A DNA stretch of 64,000 bases from Chloroflexota bacterium (GCA_009838965.1 VXQP01000074.1:1-64000); one strand, 5' to 3'; counted from the stretch's first letter, positions 7,365-15,500 are shown. The notes: generated from the letters alone by a model not told the origin. Numbers and translations are program-made.

Positions 7365-8365
7365 AGTTCGGACTCTCGCTCTCCGGCCTCCTCCAGCACT
7401 CCGGCGACGGCGACATGGTGCAGCGGTTCGCGGACGTGCTCCATCTCGTGCGCGTCGGGCGCGAGCTCGGCTTCGACTACATCTACGCCGGGCAGCACTA
7501 CCTTTCGCACCCGTTCCAGATGCTGCAGCCACTCATCGCGCTCGCCCGCATCAGCGCCGAGACCGGCGACATGGACATGCTCTCGACCGTCCTCATCCCC
7601 TTGCAGAACCCGGTGCAGATGGCCGAGGACATCGCGACGCTCGACGTGCTCACGAACGGGCGCGTCATCATCAACGCCGCGCTCGGCTACCGCGACGAGG
7701 AGTACGAGGCGTTCGGTGTCACGCACGAGGACCGCATCGCGCGGATGTTCGAGAACCTGCGCCTCGCGCGGCAGCTCTGGGCAGGCGGCGAGGTGACGTT
7801 CGAGGGCCGTTTCACGAAGGTCACCGGCGTGCACATCGGCGTGCGCCCCATCCAGCGGCCGCACCCGCGCATCTGGATCGCCGCGAACGGCGACGGCATG
7901 GTGCGGCGCATCGCCCGCACCGGCGAGACGTGGTACCTGAACCCGCACGCCCCTTTCGACACGCTGGCGCGGCAGGTGGAGCTGTACAAGACGGTGCGTG
8001 CCGAGCACGGCCACCCGCCCGTCGACACGCTGCCGATGTCGCGCGAGACGTTCGTCGCGCCCACGCGGGAGCAGGCTATCGCGACGGCGCGCCCGTTCCT
8101 GGAGGGGAAGTACAAGGCGTACGCCGCGTGGGGACAGGACAAGGCGCTGCCCGGCGAGGAAGACTTCACCGCGCCGTTCGAGGAGCTGGCCGCTGGACGC
8201 TTCATCGTCGGCAGCCCCGACGACGTCACCGCCGACCTGCAGCGCTTCGCCGACGTCGGCGTCACGCACGCATCCCTGCGCTTCGGATGGCCGGGCACGC
8301 CCCGCGAGGTGGTAGAGGGCGCGATACGCCTCGCGGCAGCAGAGGTGCTGCCCGCACTGCGGTAG
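7361..8365 (+). CDS. LLM-class flavin-dependent oxidoreductase
   Basis: A luciferase-like TIM-barrel monooxygenase/reductase of 334 residues using FMN or F420. Recognisable parts are KFGLSL at the start, the active-site strand FDYIYAGQHYLSHPFQ, the LSTVLIPLQNPVQMAEDIATLDVLTNGRV block, GYRDEEYEAFG, and the C-terminal GSPDDVTADLQRFADVGVTH. The GTG at 7361 overlaps the preceding stop as GTGA. The substrate is unknown. Such enzymes are strongly expanded in SAR202-type Chloroflexota, consistent with oxidation of recalcitrant organic matter. Confidence 0.9.
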   Translation: MKFGLSLSGLLQHSGDGDMVQRFADVLHLVRVGRELGFDYIYAGQHYLSHPFQMLQPLIALARISAETGDMDMLSTVLIPLQNPVQMAEDIATLDVLTNGRVIINAALGYRDEEYEAFGVTHEDRIARMFENLRLARQLWAGGEVTFEGRFTKVTGVHIGVRPIQRPHPRIWIAANGDGMVRRIARTGETWYLNPHAPFDTLARQVELYKTVRAEHGHPPVDTLPMSRETFVAPTREQAIATARPFLEGKYKAYAAWGQDKALPGEEDFTAPFEELAAGRFIVGSPDDVTADLQRFADVGVTHASLRFGWPGTPREVVEGAIRLAAAEVLPALR

Positions 8366-8380
8366 GGCGGCCAGCGAAGC

Positions 8381-8743
8381 ATGGAGCTCAGCGAGCACGA
8401 CCGCAGGGAACTGCAACTGCTCGAAGAGGGCCTGTGGCGCGCCGAGACGCGGTTCGACCGGGCATGGATGGAGCGCATCCTCGCGCCGGGCTTCTTCGAG
8501 TTCGGCAGGTCAGGCCGAATCTACAGCCGCGAGGACACGCTCGGGATCGCGGCGCGGCCAATCGAAGCCAAGATCGAGGACTCCAGCGTGCGCCTGCTGA
8601 GCCCTGACATCGCGCAGGTGACCTACACCAGCGTCGAGACGTACGAGGGCGAGGAGCAGGTGGCGAACCGCTGTTCGCTCTGGTCGCGGACCGAGGACGG
8701 GTGGCATCTGCTGTTCCACCAGGCGACGCCTGTCCCCGACTAG
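8381..8743 (+). CDS. DUF4440 / NTF2-like (SnoaL-fold) protein
   Basis: A 120-residue alpha+beta cone protein. The pattern LQLLEEGLWRAETRFDRAWMERILAPGFFEFGRSGRIYSRED, followed by strands and a closing RTEDGWHLLFHQATP, is typical of DUF4440. It lies 15 bases after the flavin oxidoreductase and probably shares its transcript. No catalytic residue can be assigned; members range from ligand-binding proteins to isomerases and cyclases. Confidence 0.8.
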   Translation: MELSEHDRRELQLLEEGLWRAETRFDRAWMERILAPGFFEFGRSGRIYSREDTLGIAARPIEAKIEDSSVRLLSPDIAQVTYTSVETYEGEEQVANRCSLWSRTEDGWHLLFHQATPVPD

Positions 8744-8749
8744 GCCCCC

Positions 8750-9115
8750 CTACCCGCCCCGCGCCTCGAGCTCCTTCACGAGCGTCTTCGGGGCGATGGC
8801 TCGGTAGCTCTCCTCGACGCACTCGAGCAGCAGGTCGAGCGGGGGAGCGTCGGCATCGTCCTCGGCGAACGTCATCTCCACCCAGCCGCTCCTGCCCAGG
8901 TTGTAGCCCGCCGGACGCGCGAACGGCATCGTAAGGAGCGCGCCAGCGGACTGCGGCAGCTTCACGCCCATGCCGAACCCCGTCCCCGGCACGCCGAGGA
9001 ACGCGAACACCTTCTTCCCTACCTTGATCGCGCTCTCGCCCCAAGGATGGTCCTCCCATGCTCCGGGCAGCCCGAGCGCATACTCGCGCACCGCGTCCTT
9101 CAGCGAGCGTTCCAC
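8750..9115 (-). CDS. MmcQ/YjbR family protein
   Basis: A small 121-residue protein of the YjbR (CyaY-like fold) family, often annotated as DNA-binding, with no established biochemical role. Matching features are LPGAWEDHPWGESAIKVGKKVFAFLG, the glycine-rich GFGMGVKLP, and the ending GYNLGRSGWVEMTF... ESYRAIAPKTLVKEL. The GTG at 9115 sits eight bases after GGAGG, which decides it over an open frame reaching 9214. It converges on the DUF4440 gene. Confidence 0.82.
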   Translation of the reverse strand: MERSLKDAVREYALGLPGAWEDHPWGESAIKVGKKVFAFLGVPGTGFGMGVKLPQSAGALLTMPFARPAGYNLGRSGWVEMTFAEDDADAPPLDLLLECVEESYRAIAPKTLVKELEARGG

Positions 9116-9212
9116 GTTCCGCGCCTCCGTACCGTCGTGCGGCAGGCAGCATAGCACCCCGCGCAGCGCGCTCCGCGTTATCCTATGCAGACACCGTGCG
9201 GAGGAGTTGCGC

Positions 9213-9851
9213 ATGACGCTCGTCTACGATGGTCCGCATCTCGTGTTCAAGGTCGCCGGCATGGGGCCGTACGACAACAACGGCTACGTCATCGCCGACC
9301 CGGCCACGAAGGAGGCCTACCTCGTCGACGCCCCCGCAGAGATCGAGCGGCTGCTGAGCGAGGCGGACGGCTTCCAGGTGAAGGGCGTCATCGTCACGCA
9401 CACGCACCCGGACCACGTCGCGGGCTACGCCGACCTCAAGCGGCTCACCGACCTGCCGGTCTCGGTGCACGAGAGCGACGCCCGCAGGCTGCCCGGCGCG
9501 CCGGACGCGCTGCTCGCCCACAACGACGAGCTCAGCATCGGGGCAACGCGCGTACGCATCCTGCACACGCCGGGGCATACGCCCGGCGCGCTCTGCCTCT
9601 TCACCGACGGTACGCTCGTCTCCGGCGACACGCTCTTCCCCGGCGGGCCGGGCCGCACGAACACGCCCGACGATCTGCGGCAGGTCGTGCAGAGCATCGA
9701 GGAGCGGCTGCTCACGCTCCCGGACGGCTCGCTCGTCCTCCCCGGCCACGGCGGGGACACGACCATCGGGACGTCGAAGGCGGAGTTCGCCGTCTTCAAG
9801 AGCAAGCCCCAACCCGACGACCTGCACGGCCACGTGTCGTGGACAGCGTAA
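9213..9851 (+). CDS. MBL-fold metallohydrolase (glyoxalase II-like)
   Basis: A 212-residue metallo-beta-lactamase-fold hydrolase. The metal-binding motif is THTHPDHVAG (HxHxDH), with further ligands in HTPGHTPG, SGDTLF and LPGHG, so a di-zinc site is complete. Length and motif order fit the small glyoxalase II-like hydroxyacylthioester hydrolases. The ATG at 9213 follows GGAGGAGTTGCGC. A longer upstream open frame has no homology and no ribosome site. Confidence 0.9.
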   Translation: MTLVYDGPHLVFKVAGMGPYDNNGYVIADPATKEAYLVDAPAEIERLLSEADGFQVKGVIVTHTHPDHVAGYADLKRLTDLPVSVHESDARRLPGAPDALLAHNDELSIGATRVRILHTPGHTPGALCLFTDGTLVSGDTLFPGGPGRTNTPDDLRQVVQSIEERLLTLPDGSLVLPGHGGDTTIGTSKAEFAVFKSKPQPDDLHGHVSWTA

Positions 9852-9878
9852 GTCGCTCCGCTCCTGTCACGCGTCCGT

Positions 9879-9884
9879 TATCCT
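9879..9884 (+). promoter_or_regulatory. Candidate -10 box of hisF
   Basis: TATCCT ends nine bases before the ATG at 9894, so the message would be leaderless or nearly so. The only Shine-Dalgarno-like bases are a weak TTAGG. Confidence 0.4.
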
Positions 9885-9893
9885 GTTAGGGCC

Positions 9894-10733
9894 ATGCTCA
9901 CCAAGCGCATCATCCCGTGCCTGGACGTCACCGGCGGGCGCGTCGTCAAGGGCGCGTCGTTCGTCAACCTGCGCGACGCCGGCGACCCCGTCGAGCTCGC
10001 CGCCTTCTACGACCGCGAGGGCGCGGACGAGCTCGTCTTCCTCGACATCACCGCAAGCTCGGACGGGCGCGACACCATCATCGACGTGGTCGAGCACGTG
10101 TCGGAGCAGGTGTTCATCCCGCTCACGGTCGGCGGAGGCGTGCGCACCGTCGAGGACGTGCGAAAGCTGCTGAACGCGGGCGCGGACAAGGTGTCGATGA
10201 ACACGGCGGCGGTGCTGGACCCGGAGGCGTTCGCGGCAGCGACGGCGGCGTTCGGCAACCAGTGCCTCGTCATCGCGATCGACGCTCGGCGCATCGCACC
10301 GGACAGTCCGGCAGCGGACCCGTCGCTGCTGGCGGACGGCCACCCCGGCAAGGGAGCGCTCGCCGTCGGCCCGGAGTCGCGGTGGGAGGTCTACATCCAC
10401 GGCGGGCGGACGCCCACGGGCATCGACGCCGTGCGATGGGCGGAGTACACGGCGGAGCTCGGGGCGGGCGAAGTGCTGCTCACGAGCATGGACGCCGACG
10501 GCCACCAGGACGGGTACGACCTCGATCTCACCCGCGCGGTGGCCGACGCCGTCCCTATCCCCGTCATCGCGAGCGGGGGCGCGGGCTGCATCGAGCACCT
10601 CGCGCAGGCGGTGACCGACGGCCACGCCGACGCGGCGCTCGCGGCGTCGATCTTCCACTACGGCCAGCACGTCATAGCGGACGTGAAGCGTTCGCTGGCG
10701 GCGCAGGGCATCCCCACGCGCGAGGTCCACTGA
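9894..10733 (+). CDS. hisF: Imidazole glycerol phosphate synthase, cyclase subunit
   Basis: HisF uses ammonia from HisH to convert PRFAR to imidazole glycerol phosphate and AICAR. The (beta/alpha)8 barrel is clear: [67 protein letters not shown] and [12 protein letters not shown]. Catalytic Asp residues are visible in CLDV and in VIAIDARR. At 279 residues it is longer than the usual ~250 because of an extra ~25-residue Pro/Ala/Gly-rich loop after IDARR and before [13 protein letters not shown]. hisH is not in the window. Confidence 0.96.
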   Translation: MLTKRIIPCLDVTGGRVVKGASFVNLRDAGDPVELAAFYDREGADELVFLDITASSDGRDTIIDVVEHVSEQVFIPLTVGGGVRTVEDVRKLLNAGADKVSMNTAAVLDPEAFAAATAAFGNQCLVIAIDARRIAPDSPAADPSLLADGHPGKGALAVGPESRWEVYIHGGRTPTGIDAVRWAEYTAELGAGEVLLTSMDADGHQDGYDLDLTRAVADAVPIPVIASGGAGCIEHLAQAVTDGHADAALAASIFHYGQHVIADVKRSLAAQGIPTREVH

Positions 10734-10737
10734 GACG

Positions 10738-11478
10738 ATGGCAGGCCTCAAGCACATCGAAGTCGTCGCCTTCGACATGTTCAGCACGCTCGTGAAGAAC
10801 GACACGGCGGAATGGCAGATGGCGCACAAGGCGATCGTGGACGGGCAGCGCCTGCCGGTGGACGCCCTCGTCTTCTGGAAGGAGTGGGCCATCCGCGACG
10901 TGCAGTTCCGCAAGACGCGCACGAACATGGCCGATCCCGAGGCGAGCCCGCCGTTCAAGACGTACTGGGAGGCGTGGCGCGACGCCTTCATCGAAACGTT
11001 CGAGGCGATGGGGCTGACCGGCGACGCGGAGCAGGCGGCTTCCGACAGCGTGACCGCGCTCGCTGCCAGGGACGCGTTCCCGGAGACGAACGACGCGCTC
11101 GACGCGCTGGCGAGGACGCGGACGCTCGCCGTGCTCTCCAACGCGGACGACCGCTTCCTGTACGGGACGATCGCGCACAACGGCTGGGACTGCTTCTCCT
11201 ACGTCCTCTCATCGGAGGAGGCGTGCGCCTACAAGCCGGACCCGCGCATCTTCGCCCGCCTCGTGGACGAGATGGGCGTCGCTCCGGAGGCCGTGCTCTA
11301 CGTGGGCGACTCGCCCTATGACGACGCGCACGGGGCGAAGCTCGCCGGCATGCAGACCGTGCTCGTGCAGCGCACGCAGGACACGCCGGGGCGCACGCCG
11401 CCGCCGGAGAACGGCGCGCTGCTGCCGCCGGACCACATCGTGAGCGATCTGTCCGAGATCCCGGCGCTGCTGGACTGA
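10738..11478 (+). CDS. HAD-superfamily hydrolase between his genes
   Basis: A 246-residue haloacid-dehalogenase-like phosphatase. Motif I is AFDMFSTL (nucleophile Asp), motif II VLSNAD, motif III Lys in EACAYKPDPRIF, and motif IV GDSPYDDAHGAK; a helical cap lies between motifs I and II. Motif I resembles type II haloacid dehalogenases. It lies four bases after hisF and 23 before hisIE, so it is probably co-transcribed. This makes a histidinol-phosphatase role possible but unproven. Confidence 0.85.
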   Translation: MAGLKHIEVVAFDMFSTLVKNDTAEWQMAHKAIVDGQRLPVDALVFWKEWAIRDVQFRKTRTNMADPEASPPFKTYWEAWRDAFIETFEAMGLTGDAEQAASDSVTALAARDAFPETNDALDALARTRTLAVLSNADDRFLYGTIAHNGWDCFSYVLSSEEACAYKPDPRIFARLVDEMGVAPEAVLYVGDSPYDDAHGAKLAGMQTVLVQRTQDTPGRTPPPENGALLPPDHIVSDLSEIPALLD

Positions 11479-11501
11479 CGCGCCGCGAACGGAGGGACCC
11501 G

Positions 11502-12137
11502 ATGACGACCGCAGAGAACGCCCGGATACAACTCGACGCCCAGGGACTCGTGACGGCGATCTGCCAGGACGAGGCCACCGGCGAGGTGCTGATGGTCGCG
11601 TACATGAACCCGGACGCGGTCGCGCGCACGCTGGAGTCGGGCGAGATGCATTTCTACAGCCGCTCGCGCCAGGCGCCGTGGCACAAGGGCGAGACGTCCG
11701 GCGCGTTCCTGCACGTCTCGTCGGCGCAGGTGGACTGCGACGGCGACGTGCTGCTGTTCAAGGTGCGCGCGGACGGGCCGGCGTGCCACACGGGCAAGCG
11801 CTCGTGCTTCTTCACGCCGCTGCCGGAATCGCCGGAGTACGACCGGAGCGACGCAGGCCCCGGCGTGCTCTCCGAGGTCTTCCAGGTCATACGCCAGCGC
11901 CAGCAGGAGCGCCCCGAGGGCAGCTACACGACGTCGCTGTTCGAGAGCGGCACGGCCCGCATCGCGCAGAAGGTCGGCGAGGAGGGCGTGGAGGTCGCAC
12001 TCGCCGCGACCACGAAGGCGACGACGGACCTCCCGGGCGAGGTCGCCGACCTCCTCTACCACACGCTCGTCCTGCTCGCCGACGCGGGGGTCTCGCCGGA
12101 CGACGTCTGGGCGGAGCTGCGCAAGCGCCGCGGGTAG
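11502..12137 (+). CDS. hisIE: Bifunctional phosphoribosyl-AMP cyclohydrolase / phosphoribosyl-ATP pyrophosphatase
   Basis: It catalyses steps 2 and 3 of histidine biosynthesis. The N-terminal HisI domain (about 1-115) shows FYSRSRQAPWHKGETSG, the metal-binding DCDGDVLLFKV and CHTGKRSCFF. The C-terminal HisE domain (about 120-211) shows SYTTSLFESGTARIAQKVGEEGVEVALAA and DLLYHTLVLLA. The 211 residues fit the fused form. GGAGG precedes the ATG. Confidence 0.96.
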   Translation: MTTAENARIQLDAQGLVTAICQDEATGEVLMVAYMNPDAVARTLESGEMHFYSRSRQAPWHKGETSGAFLHVSSAQVDCDGDVLLFKVRADGPACHTGKRSCFFTPLPESPEYDRSDAGPGVLSEVFQVIRQRQQERPEGSYTTSLFESGTARIAQKVGEEGVEVALAATTKATTDLPGEVADLLYHTLVLLADAGVSPDDVWAELRKRRG

Positions 12138-12157
12138 CCCTGCACCCCACGCGGGGG

Positions 12158-12193
12158 TAGACTGCGCCTCACCCAGGGCGCTCCCTGAGCGCC
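12158..12193 (+). promoter_or_regulatory. Promoter -10 and leader hairpin of the GlcG/RidA operon
   Basis: TAGACT at 12158-12163 is a candidate -10. The predicted leader then contains a perfect 7-bp hairpin, GGCGCTC (12177-12183) / GAGCGCC (12187-12193), with a three-base loop, directly before the GGAGGAGGA ribosome site. It could protect the 5' end or modulate translation. Confidence 0.45.
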
Positions 12194-12207
12194 ACGGAGG
12201 AGGACGC

Positions 12208-12978
12208 ATGGCGCTGACCGCGACCGCAGACCGTCCCTACGGCTGGCGCGCACGGTGCGGGTTCATCACCCCGTCGCCCGCGCACGAGAACAACTCGTAC
12301 GAGTTCTACCTCATCGCGCCGGAGGGCGTGACCATCGTCATGACCTCGCTCGGCGTCGTCCTCTCGGAGGGCGAGCGCTCGTACGCGGCGGGCATCGAGC
12401 GCCTGCCGGCTGCGACCGAGGAGATCATGACCCGCCGGCCGCAGTCGATCATGCAGGCGGGGGTGCCGATCATCGCCGGGCGCGGCTGGAAGTTCGAGGA
12501 CGAGATCCTGGCCCGCATCGGCAGCGTCACCGACACGCCCGCGGCGACGGACCTCGGCTCGTGCATCAAGGCGATGAACGCGCTCGGCATGAGCCGGGTG
12601 GCGATGCTCACGCCGTTCGACGACAAGACGCACGCGCAGCTGGCCGAGTACGTCGCGAACGCGGACATCGAGGTCGCGAACGCGGGCTCGGTGGTCGGCG
12701 AGGTCGCTGGCGGCGAGCTGCGCGCGTACGAAGTGTCGACGATGGACCTCGGCATCGTGCGGCGGATGGCGGCGGACCTGTTCCGCGCGACGCCGAACGC
12801 CGACGGCGTGTGGATCACGGGTGCGCTCATGCCGAGCGTCGCCGTCGTCGAGACGCTGGAGCAGGAGCTCGGCGTGCCGGTCGTGAGCAGCATGCAGGCG
12901 ATGGCGTGGCAGTCGCTGCGCCTCGCGGGAGTGGACGACGAGATACCCGGCTTCGGCCGGCTGCTGAGGGAGCTGTAA
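12208..12978 (+). CDS. Asp/Glu racemase / maleate isomerase-fold protein, catalytic cysteines apparently absent
   Basis: A 256-residue protein with the two-lobed fold of maleate isomerases, arylmalonate decarboxylases and Asp/Glu racemases: RCGFITPSPAHENNSYEFYLIAPEGV, ALGMSRVAMLTPFDDKTHAQLAEY, ADGVWITGALMPSVAVVETLEQELGVPVVSSMQAMAWQSLRLAG. The family normally uses one or two Cys at the ends of equivalent strands. Here those places read SIMQAG and WITGAL. The only cysteines are in the N-terminal RCGF and in LGSCIKAM. It is the first gene of a tight operon. The reaction is unknown and may differ from racemisation. Confidence 0.75.
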   Translation: MALTATADRPYGWRARCGFITPSPAHENNSYEFYLIAPEGVTIVMTSLGVVLSEGERSYAAGIERLPAATEEIMTRRPQSIMQAGVPIIAGRGWKFEDEILARIGSVTDTPAATDLGSCIKAMNALGMSRVAMLTPFDDKTHAQLAEYVANADIEVANAGSVVGEVAGGELRAYEVSTMDLGIVRRMAADLFRATPNADGVWITGALMPSVAVVETLEQELGVPVVSSMQAMAWQSLRLAGVDDEIPGFGRLLREL

Positions 12979-12981
12979 GCC

Positions 12982-13401
12982 ATGTTCGAGACGAAGAGCA
13001 TCGGCCTCGAGGAGGCCCTGAAGGCGAAGGAGGCGATATTCGCCGAGTTCGCCGCCGGCACGGACAATCCCGGCGCCCTCTGCATCACCGACGCCAGCGG
13101 CGCGGAGGTGCTCTGCGCCCGCGTGGACGGCGCTCCCGCCCGCATGCTGGGGCGCGCCCGGGCGAAGGCGTACACCGCCGCGCGCGTCGGCATGAACACC
13201 GTCGACTTCCGCGACCACGTCGTGAAGGCGAACCGGCGCACGCTCGACGACTGGGGCGACCCGAAGCTGACGACGCTCCAGGGCGGGCTCGCCATCGTCT
13301 CGGGCGGGCAGGTCGTCGGCGGGATAGCGATGAGCGGCAACTCGACGATACGGGACGAGGCGCTGGCGCGCATCGGACTCGAAGCGATGGGGGTGGAGTG
13401 A
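12982..13401 (+). CDS. GlcG/HbpS family (DUF336) protein
   Basis: A 139-residue haem-degrading/HbpS-like domain protein. The pattern runs GALCITDASGAEVLCARVDGA, RARAKAYTAARVG, DDWGDPKLTTLQGGLAIVSGGQVVGGIAMSG and RDEALARIGLEAM. Family members bind haem, cobalamin or corrinoids, or assist neighbouring enzymes. It starts three bases after the preceding stop. It is paralogous to the N-terminal domain of the fusion protein at 13692. Confidence 0.88.
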   Translation: MFETKSIGLEEALKAKEAIFAEFAAGTDNPGALCITDASGAEVLCARVDGAPARMLGRARAKAYTAARVGMNTVDFRDHVVKANRRTLDDWGDPKLTTLQGGLAIVSGGQVVGGIAMSGNSTIRDEALARIGLEAMGVE

Positions 13402-13688
13402 TGCCCGCATACCTGATAGCAAACGTCGACGTGCAGGACGCCGAGTCGTACCAGGCGTACGGGGCGCAGGTGCCCGGAACGCTGGAGGCGTACGGCGGGC
13501 GGTTCGTCGTCCGCGGCGGCGCGAGCGAGGTGCTCGAGGGCGAGTTTCAGCCGAAGCGTGTCGTCGTCCTCGAGTTCCCGGACATGGAGACGCTGAAGGC
13601 CTGGTACGACTCCGACGCGTACCAAGGCATCGTGGGCATCCGCTGGGAGGCCGCGACGGCCTCCGTGATCGCGGTGGAGGGAGTGTAG
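13401..13688 (+). CDS. DUF1330 protein
   Basis: A 95-residue dimeric alpha-beta-barrel (ferredoxin-like) protein. MPAYLIANVDVQDAESYQAYGAQVPGTLEAYGGRFVVRGG and VVVLEFPDMETLKAWYDSDAYQ match DUF1330 throughout. Its ATG overlaps the previous stop as TGATG, so translation is coupled. The function is unknown. DUF1330 often appears beside catabolic enzymes. Confidence 0.9.
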   Translation: MPAYLIANVDVQDAESYQAYGAQVPGTLEAYGGRFVVRGGASEVLEGEFQPKRVVVLEFPDMETLKAWYDSDAYQGIVGIRWEAATASVIAVEGV

Positions 13689-13691
13689 GCC

Positions 13692-15341
13692 ATGCCCGCA
13701 AAAGAGACGATCACCCTGGAAGACGCCGAGCGTGCGATAGGAGCAGCGATGGCCGCGGCGCGGCCCAACGAGCGCCCGTTCGCCCTGGCGGTCGTCGACG
13801 AGAGCGGCGCGCTCGTCTACTCCGTGCGGCGCGACGGCGCATCGGCGACCGACGTGCGGAACGCGGAGCGCAAGGCGTACACCGCCGCCTACATCGGGCG
13901 CGACACCCTCATCTACCGTCAGCAGATCTCGCACGACGGCCGCACCGTCGCCGACTGGTCGAACGACGGCGTGACGACGCTGCACGGCGGGCTGACGCTG
14001 CACCGGGCGAGCGAGGTCATCGGCGGCATCGGCGTGAGCGGCACCGGCGACGAGGACCGCGACGAGCGGCTCGCGCTCGCGGGCGCCGAGGCGATGGTCA
14101 AGCCCGCGGGCGACGCGCGGCTCGCGAACGCCGCGCTCCGTCCGAAGTTCCGCAGCGCGCCCGGCCCCGCGCTGAGCGACAAGGGCGCGCCCGGCAGGCC
14201 GAACAAGCGCACGACGACGCGGCTGCCCGGCCTCAGCGCGCCGGACGCCGCCACGCCGGACCTCGTGCAGGTCGGCGGGCTCTTCTTCACCTCGGGCGTG
14301 CGCGGCATCGACCTCGAGACCGGCATCATGCCGGACGACCCCGCGGAGCAGTTCCTGAACGCGTGGCGCAACCTGCGCACGCTCGTCGAGGCCGCCGGGC
14401 ACTCGACCGACAACATCGGCATCGTGACGAACTTCATCGACAGCCAGGACTTCCGGCCGCACATCAACACCGGCTGGCTGGAGCTGTTCCCGGACGCCGA
14501 CAACCGGCCCGCGCGCAAGACGACGTCCTACCCGCTGCCGCCCGGCGAGGGCGTCGAGCTACAGGCGATAGGCGTTGCCGGACAGCAGCGGCAGTGCATC
14601 GAGGTCGCCGGGCTGACGCACCGGGACCCGCTCCCGAACGGCGCGCGGCTGGGCGACTACGTCTTCTCGTCGGTCATCGTGCCGTGGGACCTGTCGACCT
14701 CGCTGCCGGTCATCGGTGAGGACGCGCAGACCGACCAGTGCTTCGACAACATGCGGGTGTTCATGGAGCACGCGGGCGGCACGGTGGACGACGTGGTGCT
14801 GCAGTGGGTGTACCTGAACGACTTCGCGTACCAGCCGTACATGGTGGACGTGTACCTGGAGGCGTGGCCCATCGGCCAGTACCAGGCGGCGCGCAAGACG
14901 TACCGCTACCCCATGGGCGGGCAGATCCAGCTGCAGGTGATCGGCAGGATAGGCGGCGAGCGGACGAACCACGAGATCGAGGGGCACGGGCACCACGACC
15001 CCATCCCGATGGGAGCGCGCATCGGCGACCTCTTCTGCTCGGGCGGCGTCTCCGGCGTCGACACGGCGGGGCCGGACAAGCTGGAGCCGGTGCCGGGCAT
15101 CGAGGGTCAGGCGCACCACGGCATCCGCAACATCCGGTCGCTGGTGGAGTCGGGCGGCGGCACGATGGACAACGTGGGCCTCATCACGCTGCTCATCCAG
15201 GACTACGCCGACCTGCCCGCGATCGACGCGGCATGGGATGCGATGTTCCCGGACCGCGACGACCGCCCGGCGCGGCAGGTGATGAAGATGGGGGTGCAGC
15301 GCGCCAACCGCGTCCAGCACCACATGATGGCGGTGCTCTAA
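13692..15341 (+). CDS. Four-domain fusion: GlcG-like domain plus three RidA-like domains
   Basis: A 549-residue cytoplasmic protein. Residues 1-137 form a GlcG/DUF336 domain (AERKAYTAAYIGR, TTLHGGLTLHRASEVIGGIGVSG). After a basic Gly/Pro linker come three RidA/YjgF-like domains at about 176-298, 303-421 and 427-549. Each has the strand-helix order of RidA and ends in an Arg-containing segment (PARKTT, AARKTY, PARQVM) equivalent to the substrate-binding Arg of RidA. In RidA the following strand holds a catalytic Glu; here it reads VELQAI and IQLQVI. RidA works as a trimer with active sites between subunits, so three fused copies may fold as one pseudo-trimer. It is last in the operon, three bases after DUF1330. 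Confidence 0.85.
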   Translation: MPAKETITLEDAERAIGAAMAAARPNERPFALAVVDESGALVYSVRRDGASATDVRNAERKAYTAAYIGRDTLIYRQQISHDGRTVADWSNDGVTTLHGGLTLHRASEVIGGIGVSGTGDEDRDERLALAGAEAMVKPAGDARLANAALRPKFRSAPGPALSDKGAPGRPNKRTTTRLPGLSAPDAATPDLVQVGGLFFTSGVRGIDLETGIMPDDPAEQFLNAWRNLRTLVEAAGHSTDNIGIVTNFIDSQDFRPHINTGWLELFPDADNRPARKTTSYPLPPGEGVELQAIGVAGQQRQCIEVAGLTHRDPLPNGARLGDYVFSSVIVPWDLSTSLPVIGEDAQTDQCFDNMRVFMEHAGGTVDDVVLQWVYLNDFAYQPYMVDVYLEAWPIGQYQAARKTYRYPMGGQIQLQVIGRIGGERTNHEIEGHGHHDPIPMGARIGDLFCSGGVSGVDTAGPDKLEPVPGIEGQAHHGIRNIRSLVESGGGTMDNVGLITLLIQDYADLPAIDAAWDAMFPDRDDRPARQVMKMGVQRANRVQHHMMAVL

Positions 15342-15346
15342 CCCTC

Positions 15347-15390
15347 CGACCAAGGATGCCAACGCCCCGGAATTCTGGCATCCTTGGTCG
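15347..15390. terminator. 15-bp perfect palindrome, likely bidirectional terminator or repeat
   Basis: CGACCAAGGATGCCA (15347-15361) pairs perfectly with TGGCATCCTTGGTCG (15376-15390) around a 14-base loop. It lies six bases after the RidA-fusion stop. There is no T-tract, so it may act as a transcript-stabilising hairpin. Confidence 0.55.
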
Positions 15391-15403
15391 CCGGTCCACG
15401 AGT

Positions 15404-15500
15404 ACCAAGAATGCCAATCCGACGCCTCCTGGCATCCTTGGTTTGGGGCGTTTGCAAGGCCGTGGCCTGCTTCCCGCGACCAAGGATGCAAGGATGCCAA
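15404..15500. repeat. Second and third copies of the CCAAGGATGCC element
   Basis: ACCAAGAATGCCA (15404-15416) pairs, with one mismatch, with TGGCATCCTTGGT (15430-15442). A third unpaired copy, GACCAAGGATGC followed by AAGGATGCCAACG, starts at 15478. CAAGGATGCG at 24741 is a related fragment. Confidence 0.6.

Noticed and set aside
12306-14462. 718-codon minus-strand frame opposite the GlcG/RidA operon
   Set aside because: It is antisense to genes with clear families, operonic overlaps and ribosome sites.
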